DNA of 25,088 nt, taken from Chloroflexota bacterium (GTDB taxonomy: Bacteria > Chloroflexota > Anaerolineae > UBA3071). Both the position numbers and the translations under genes were made by a program. How positions within the stretch are numbered: the stretch's first letter is position 1; every line of letters starts with the position of its first letter. The stretch spans positions 1-25,088 of the forward strand of contig JACNHM010000360.1 of assembly GCA_014383605.1 (NCBI GenBank), written 5' to 3'. A model generated the notes under the pieces. That model saw only the letters and a program-made list of their open reading frames with translations, was not told the origin of the DNA and did not search any database. Shown here in pieces: positions 20,427 through 25,088 of this stretch.

Positions 20427-21903
20427 ACGACAGCACCTCCTCTCTGGTCGTCTGCTGTGTTTCGAGATAGGCCACAATGCGGCCCTTGCTCATCACAGCG
20501 ATGTAGTGGCTCATCTTCATCAGCTCATCGAGGTCCGAGGTGACCATCACGATGCCCTTGCCCTCGTCCAGCAACCGTTTCATGATGCGGTGGATCTCCT
20601 CGCGAGCGCCCACATCAACGCCCTGGGTCGGCTCGTCCAGCAGGAATACTTCCAGGCCCAGGCACAGCCACTTGGAGAGCATCACCTTCTGCCGGTTGCC
20701 GCCGCTCAGATACTGGACTTCCTGGAAGACGCTCCGGGCCTGGATGTCGAGTTGACGCACATACTCTTCGGCCAGGGCGCGTTCCCGGCCCAGGTCTATC
20801 AGGGGGCCGCGTGTCACCGCTTTGTGGTTGGCGAGGGTGGTGTTGCCGGCTACGCTCATGGAGAGGATCAGGCCGGCCTGGTCCCGCTCCGACGGCACCA
20901 GACAGATGCCCTGCTGGATGAAGTCGGCCAGGTGTTGACCCTGAAGCTCTTGCCCCTGGAACACGATGCGACCGCTCGCCACAGGCTCCAGGCCCGCCAG
21001 GGCGCTCAGCACGTCGGAGCGGCCCGATCCGACCGAGCCAGCCAGGCCGATGATCGTGCCGCGATGAAGGCGCAGGCTCACGTCCTCGAACCTGCCGGGA
21101 TGCGAGATGGACTGCGCCTCCAGAAGCAGATCGCCTGCCCGCGCGCCGGCGAGCTCTGTTTGCGTCAGTTCCTCACCCACCATCGCCCGGACGAGCGCGT
21201 CCTTGTCTATCTCGTCTATGGGACAGTGCAGTACCTTCAGCCCGTCGCGCAGCACGGTTACCTCGTCGGCGATCTCGAAGATCTCGTCAAGCCGGTGGGA
21301 GATGTAGATCACGGCGACGTTTTCCTGCTTGAGCTGGCAGATCAGGCGGAACAGGTTTTCGATCTCCGCAGCGGTCAGGCTGGCCGTCGGCTCGTCCATG
21401 ATGACGATGCGCGCCTTTTTGTAGAGCGCCTTGGCGATCTCCACGGCCTGTTGCTCGGCGACGCTGAGGTTGGCCACCAACTCGTGCGGGTCCAGCGCCA
21501 GGTGAAGGTTGCTCAGAATCTGGCCCGCCATCTCGAACAAGCGGTTCCAGCGCACGATGCCGAAGCGACCGGTGGGCACGTCGCCCAGCAGAAGGTTCTC
21601 GCCGACACTGAGGTAGGGGATCAGGTTCCGCTCCTGATAGATGGTGGCAATCCCCAGGCCTTGCGCGATCTGCGGGCTGAGGGTCTCGACAGGCTGCCCA
21701 TCAATCAAGATGGCGCCGCCATCCCGCCGGTACACGCCGGAGAGGATCTTGATCAGCGTGGACTTGCCGGCGCCGTTCTCCCCCACCACGGCGTGCACCC
21801 TTCCCGGAACCAGGTCCAGGTCTACCCCGTGCAGCACCTCGACTCCGGAGAAGCTCTTGCGAGCGCCCCTGGTTTGTAAGACGTACTCTGTATCCGCTGG
21901 CAT
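20377..21903 (-). CDS. Ribose-type (CUT2) ABC importer, two-domain ATPase
   Basis: This is a 508-residue RbsA-like protein with two fused nucleotide-binding domains. The first has Walker A GENGAGKST, signature LSVAEQQ and Walker B VIMDEPTASL. The second has the usual degenerate Walker A of this family (GSVGSGRS), a full LSGGNRQK signature and FLLDEPTQGVD. The length is typical. The start at 21903 has GAGG upstream and lies seven bases after the dehydrogenase stop codon. It overlaps the permease gene by 50 bases. Confidence 0.95.
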   Translation of the reverse strand: MPADTEYVLQTRGARKSFSGVEVLHGVDLDLVPGRVHAVVGENGAGKSTLIKILSGVYRRDGGAILIDGQPVETLSPQIAQGLGIATIYQERNLIPYLSVGENLLLGDVPTGRFGIVRWNRLFEMAGQILSNLHLALDPHELVANLSVAEQQAVEIAKALYKKARIVIMDEPTASLTAAEIENLFRLICQLKQENVAVIYISHRLDEIFEIADEVTVLRDGLKVLHCPIDEIDKDALVRAMVGEELTQTELAGARAGDLLLEAQSISHPGRFEDVSLRLHRGTIIGLAGSVGSGRSDVLSALAGLEPVASGRIVFQGQELQGQHLADFIQQGICLVPSERDQAGLILSMSVAGNTTLANHKAVTRGPLIDLGRERALAEEYVRQLDIQARSVFQEVQYLSGGNRQKVMLSKWLCLGLEVFLLDEPTQGVDVGAREEIHRIMKRLLDEGKGIVMVTSDLDELMKMSHYIAVMSKGRIVAYLETQQTTREEVLSYALGQRSQSSLCEPLA

Positions 21904-21910
21904 AAGCGCC

Positions 21911-23092
21911 TCAGTAAGTCAGGTCGATTCTCTGCCCCGTGCGCGAGGAACGCTCTATGGCGTCCATGATCACCTGGACGCGGTAGCCATCTTCGAACGT
22001 GGCGCCATAGGGCGCGACCTGCTCATCGTTCACGACGCAGTCCACGAAGTGGTACAGCGCATGGACGTGGCCATATTCCCATCCGGCGTTATGTCCGGGG
22101 GGCAGATACATGGTCTGCAACGGATGCGCGCCGGTTGTGACAGAGACCGAGGCGAAGCCGCGCGTGCTGGGCAGCGGCGCATCGTCGGAGTAGACGAGCA
22201 GGTGGTTGGGGTCTTCCAGGTCCCAGCAGATACTGCCCTTGGAGCCGTTGATCTCCCAGGTGTGCTGGTTCTTGTGACCCGTCGCCACGCCGGAAGACTC
22301 CAGCGTGCCGGTAGCGCCGCTGGCGAACTCTACCAGGGCCAGGTTGCCCTCGTCGGCGGTGACCGTTTCCAGCGCTCCGGAGCGGCTAGCACGCGACGTA
22401 TTCCACGTGCGCACCAGCCCGCTCACCGACGTGATCTCGCCCAACAGGAAGCGGGCCATGTCGATGATATGGGAGCCAATCCCCAGCAGGATGCCGGAGC
22501 GTGTGCCGCTGGCATACCACACATCTTCCACCGGCGACGCAGGATCGTGGCCAGGCTCCTGCAGATAGCAGCCGCGGAAGTGATAGACCTGACCGATGGC
22601 CCTGGACTGCAGCAGTTCCTTCGCCAAGCGCACCGCCGGGATGAAGCGGTAGTTGAAGCAGCACATGTGCTTCACGCCGGCCTTCGTCACGGCCTCCAGC
22701 ATCGCCGCCGCGTCCCGCACGGTCATGGCCAACGGCTTCTCGCAGATGACGTGTTTGCCGGCCGCGGCGGCGGCGATCGAGGGGTCACGATGCCGGTCGT
22801 CCGGCGTGCAGTTGTCCAGGATCTCGATGTTTGGGTCCTGGAGCATCAGTTTCCAGTCGGTGTAGTATCCCCGGTAGCGAAGACGTGCTGCCACATCGGC
22901 CACCCTGGCCTCGTCCCGACCACACATCGCCACCAGCTCCGGGTAAGCGGCAGGCTCGTGGAAGCTGTAGGGGATCTTCAGGTAGGCGTTGGAGTGCACC
23001 TTGCCCATGAAACCGTAGCCGAGCATGCCGATACCCACCCGGCGCAGGGGAAGCGCTGCATAGTTGATTGCCTGGAAGCCTTTTGGAGCCAC
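21911..23092 (-). CDS. Gfo/Idh/MocA-family dehydrogenase
   Basis: This is a 393-residue NAD(P)-dependent oxidoreductase acting on sugars, inositols or their derivatives. The N-terminal Rossmann domain has GMLGYGFMGKVH. The family motif EKP appears in VICEKPLAMTV, and the catalytic-side segment GIGSHIIDMARFLLGE carries the conserved His and Asp. The length is normal. The start is a GTG at 23092 with AGGAGG five bases upstream. It sits between a sugar isomerase and the importer ATPase, a grouping seen in inositol and rhizopine (moc) catabolism. A precise substrate cannot be given. Confidence 0.92.
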   Translation of the reverse strand: MAPKGFQAINYAALPLRRVGIGMLGYGFMGKVHSNAYLKIPYSFHEPAAYPELVAMCGRDEARVADVAARLRYRGYYTDWKLMLQDPNIEILDNCTPDDRHRDPSIAAAAAGKHVICEKPLAMTVRDAAAMLEAVTKAGVKHMCCFNYRFIPAVRLAKELLQSRAIGQVYHFRGCYLQEPGHDPASPVEDVWYASGTRSGILLGIGSHIIDMARFLLGEITSVSGLVRTWNTSRASRSGALETVTADEGNLALVEFASGATGTLESSGVATGHKNQHTWEINGSKGSICWDLEDPNHLLVYSDDAPLPSTRGFASVSVTTGAHPLQTMYLPPGHNAGWEYGHVHALYHFVDCVVNDEQVAPYGATFEDGYRVQVIMDAIERSSRTGQRIDLTY

Positions 23093-23110
23093 TGTGTCCT
23101 CCTATGCCGT

Positions 23111-23968
23111 CTACTTGTAGCCCTTCTGCAGCCCCTGGAGGTAGCGCACGCTATCCTCCACGGCCCAATCCTCGTCCCGGTACTTCGGATCCATGTAATC
23201 CAGCTCAATGGCGAACAGCCCTTCGTATCCACCGGCCAGCAGCGCCGCCACCAGCGCCGGCATGTTGACGATCCCCTGGCCGACGGGGACGCAAGCGAAG
23301 AAATACCACTCCTGGGGGCTCACGCCATAGAGGGGCGCCACGTCCTTGGTATGGGTGGCGAAGGTGTGTTTGGCCATCAGGCGGGCGGTCTCGACGGGGT
23401 CATCGCCGATGCGCAAGGCATTGCCCGTGTCAAAGCACAGCCCAAAGTAAGGGGAGTCCACTCGTGTGATCAGATCCATGAACTCGTCGGTGGTGAAATC
23501 AAAGTGGTTCTCCACGGCCAACCGCACTCCTTCGTCCTCGGCCATCCGAGCGCCCTCCTTGAAGATCTTGGCCAGCGCCCTGATCTGCGGCTCGTGCGGG
23601 TCATTGCGGTAGTCCAGGCTCGAGCCCACCACCCGCATCACCTTGGCGCCCAAGGTGTGGCAGACCCTGAACATGGCCTTCATCTCCTCCAGAGCCTCCG
23701 GCTTCTTACCGCCTTCGAAGCCTTTGGGATGGCCCCAGGCCACGACCACCTCCAGGTTGCCCTGGGCGATGATCTCTTTCAGGCCCTTGAGGTAGCCGTC
23801 CTCGAAGCTATCGAAGAAGCAGGTCTCCAGGGATACGCCGTCGACCTTCAGCTCCACGGCGCGACGCAGGAAATCCTCATAGGTCATGCGGCGGCCGGGG
23901 TCTACCTGGTTGCCGTAGACTTCGCCGAAGAAGCGATGATAGCAGTAACTGTCAATGCCAACTTTCAT
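23111..23968 (-). CDS. TIM-barrel sugar isomerase/epimerase or inosose dehydratase-like protein
   Basis: This is a 285-residue xylose isomerase-like barrel (AP_endonuc_2, IolE/MocC type). Metal ligands in order: Glu in LAVENHFDF, Asp in LCFDTGNAL, His in FATHTKDV and Glu in FAIELDYMD. The segment VVVAWGHPKGF and the start MKVGIDSYCYHRFFG are characteristic of this subgroup. The ATG at 23968 has AAGGAG six bases upstream; a GTG at 24004 would lie inside the stem-loop at 23988-24025 and is rejected. It is followed after 18 bases by the Gfo/Idh/MocA dehydrogenase, and the two probably act in sequence. It differs from the isomerase at 8622. Confidence 0.88.
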   Translation of the reverse strand: MKVGIDSYCYHRFFGEVYGNQVDPGRRMTYEDFLRRAVELKVDGVSLETCFFDSFEDGYLKGLKEIIAQGNLEVVVAWGHPKGFEGGKKPEALEEMKAMFRVCHTLGAKVMRVVGSSLDYRNDPHEPQIRALAKIFKEGARMAEDEGVRLAVENHFDFTTDEFMDLITRVDSPYFGLCFDTGNALRIGDDPVETARLMAKHTFATHTKDVAPLYGVSPQEWYFFACVPVGQGIVNMPALVAALLAGGYEGLFAIELDYMDPKYRDEDWAVEDSVRYLQGLQKGYK

Positions 23969-23987
23969 CAGAAGCTCCTTTTCAAGG

Positions 23988-24025
23988 CAAGACCTGACAG
24001 ACACCTGGATGCCTGTCAGGTCTTG
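23988..24025. repeat. Stem-loop after the ribose-type binding-protein gene
   Basis: CAAGACCTGACAG (23988-24000) and CTGTCAGGTCTTG (24013-24025) are perfect inverted repeats around a 12-base loop. It lies between the binding-protein stop codon and the isomerase start, and no T-tract follows on the minus strand. Confidence 0.75.
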
Positions 24026-24047
24026 TGTGTGTTCCGGTGATCGCTCG

Positions 24048-25064
24048 CTAGTAGCCGGCGCCGGAGTCGAATTCGTGAATCAGATCGTCCAGATTCAGCT
24101 TCAGCGTGGCCTGGGTGGACTCCTCGGTGGGCTCCCAGGGAGTGGCTTCGCCCACGTTGTCCTTGGTGAGAACTTTCATCGGCGTGATGGTCAGCTTCGG
24201 GACCGTGGTGCCGCGAATGTGCTCGACCAGCATGCGCATGCCCAGGGCGGCTTCCTGAGACGGTGACCACCCCACGGTGGCTTTAATTCCATCGGCGGCA
24301 ATGGACTCGAGACCGTAGGGCGCGCCATTCTGAGAGACTATCTGAACCTGGCCTTCCATCCCCGATTCCTTGAGGGCCTGAATGGCGCCCAGGGACATGT
24401 CCTCGTTCTGGACGAAGACCGCTTTCAGGTCCGGGTTGGAGGTGATCAGGTTCTGCATCTGATCGAAGGCCTTCTGCCGGTTCCAGTCGCCGGGCACGGA
24501 GGCGACCAAGGTGAGGTTGGGGTTCTTGGACATCTCGCGTTCGAAGGCGTCGCGGTAGCACTCGGCGTCGCCGCGACCGGGCAGCCCCATGATCACGGCC
24601 ACTTCGCCCTCGGCGATGTTCTCGGCGACCCAGTTGCCGATGATGCTGCCCGAGAGATTGCAGTCGGCCTGAACGGTGCCGACCATCTTGTCCATCAGGT
24701 CTTCATTGTAGCCGAAGATCATGAAGATCGGTATGCCGGCTTCGTGAGCTTTGTTGATGCTGGCGGTCATGGCGGTCGCGCTCACTGACATGAGCACGAT
24801 GCCATCCACCTTCTGGGTGATGGCGTCCTCGACGCTGGCCAGCTCGCGCTCCACCTTCATGTCGGAGATGAAGCCGAGCACCTCGACACCCATCGCCTTG
24901 CCCATCATCTCGGCGCCGTCGAAGCCATACTTGTAGTAGGGCTCGTTGGTGGGGCGGATGTAGGCAATCCTGAGTTTCTTTTCGGCCACCGGCGGCGCAC
25001 AGCTTGTCAGCAGCAGGCCCAAGACCACAAGAAGAGTGACGAAAACGAACAGTTTGCGATTCAT
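24048..25064 (-). CDS. Ribose-type (CUT2) solute-binding lipoprotein
   Basis: This is a 338-residue periplasmic-binding-protein of the RbsB/LacI-sensor fold. The signal peptide ends in a lipobox at Cys22 (LLTSC), so it is lipid-anchored. The first strand, LRIAYIRPTNEPYYKYGFDG, fits the family, as do KVDGIVLMSVSATAM, AGIPIFMIFG, VAVIMGLPGRGDA and DLKAVFVQNEDMSLGA, which line the ligand cleft. The ATG at 25064 has AAGGG nearby. It is the first gene visible of the operon that continues with the isomerase, the dehydrogenase, the ATPase and permease, and the zinc methyltransferase. Its promoter lies beyond the window. The ligand is unknown. Confidence 0.94.
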   Translation of the reverse strand: MNRKLFVFVTLLVVLGLLLTSCAPPVAEKKLRIAYIRPTNEPYYKYGFDGAEMMGKAMGVEVLGFISDMKVERELASVEDAITQKVDGIVLMSVSATAMTASINKAHEAGIPIFMIFGYNEDLMDKMVGTVQADCNLSGSIIGNWVAENIAEGEVAVIMGLPGRGDAECYRDAFEREMSKNPNLTLVASVPGDWNRQKAFDQMQNLITSNPDLKAVFVQNEDMSLGAIQALKESGMEGQVQIVSQNGAPYGLESIAADGIKATVGWSPSQEAALGMRMLVEHIRGTTVPKLTITPMKVLTKDNVGEATPWEPTEESTQATLKLNLDDLIHEFDSGAGY

Positions 25065-25088
25065 GTGATTTCCCTTTGATCTCCTTTG

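Noticed and set aside
21641..24040. 799-residue open frame on the plus strand
   Set aside because: It is antisense to three well-recognised genes, a common effect of GC-rich codon use, and has no ribosome site or recognised domain.

Overview
The window looks like a chromosomal segment of a GC-rich, probably anaerobic member of the Chloroflexota (Anaerolineae-like). This placement is an inference. It rests on lipoprotein solute-binding proteins with Pro/Thr/Ala-rich linkers, an anti-sigma factor with a DUF5667-like domain and a long Pro/Thr tail, many small palindromic intergenic elements, and corrinoid/RACo-type genes. No rRNA, tRNA, CRISPR array or complete insertion sequence was seen.

Left third (1-5911), housekeeping and regulation: the 3'-truncated end of a small antitoxin-like gene; a Fic AMP-transferase with its own promoter/operator; a small secreted DUF5666-like protein; an ECF sigma factor coupled to its zinc-binding anti-sigma factor; and a small four-helix membrane protein on the + strand. 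Two matching ECF-type promoters (TGTAACC-N16-CGTTATACTGG) lie in front of the sigma operon and of the secreted protein, so a small regulon can be read from the sequence. The spaces between these genes hold nested palindromes, a roughly 106-bp MITE-like inverted repeat and structured RNA candidates. At 5720-5911 is a remnant of selD (selenophosphate synthase). It keeps the N-terminus with an in-frame TGA at the selenocysteine position and the C-terminus, and has lost everything between.

Right two thirds (5924-25064), one metabolic theme, all on the - strand. In transcription order: a ribose-type ABC importer (binding lipoprotein, two-domain ATPase, permease) interleaved with a TIM-barrel sugar isomerase/epimerase and a Gfo/Idh/MocA dehydrogenase, ending in a UroD/MtaA-type methyltransferase that carries the zinc motif HxC...C. 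Next, behind a near-perfect sigma-70 promoter with a LacI-type operator core, comes a second importer (CUT1 binding lipoprotein, two permeases, two different ATPases). It is followed by a corrinoid protein, a second UroD-like methyltransferase without the HxC motif, another TIM-barrel isomerase, a RACo-type reductive activator of corrinoid proteins and a small B12-activation-domain protein.

Read together, these genes suggest uptake of one or more methylated sugars or polyols (for example O-methyl inositols), removal of the methyl group onto a corrinoid protein, and isomerisation/oxidation of the freed carbon skeleton. The substrate is not shown by the sequence. Long stem-loops without U-tracts sit after both binding-protein genes and on both sides of the first isomerase gene, which suggests differential mRNA stability within the operons. 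Gene-free stretches longer than 300 bases are 222-590, 1782-2162, 4418-5042 and 17783-18337; their contents are itemised below.
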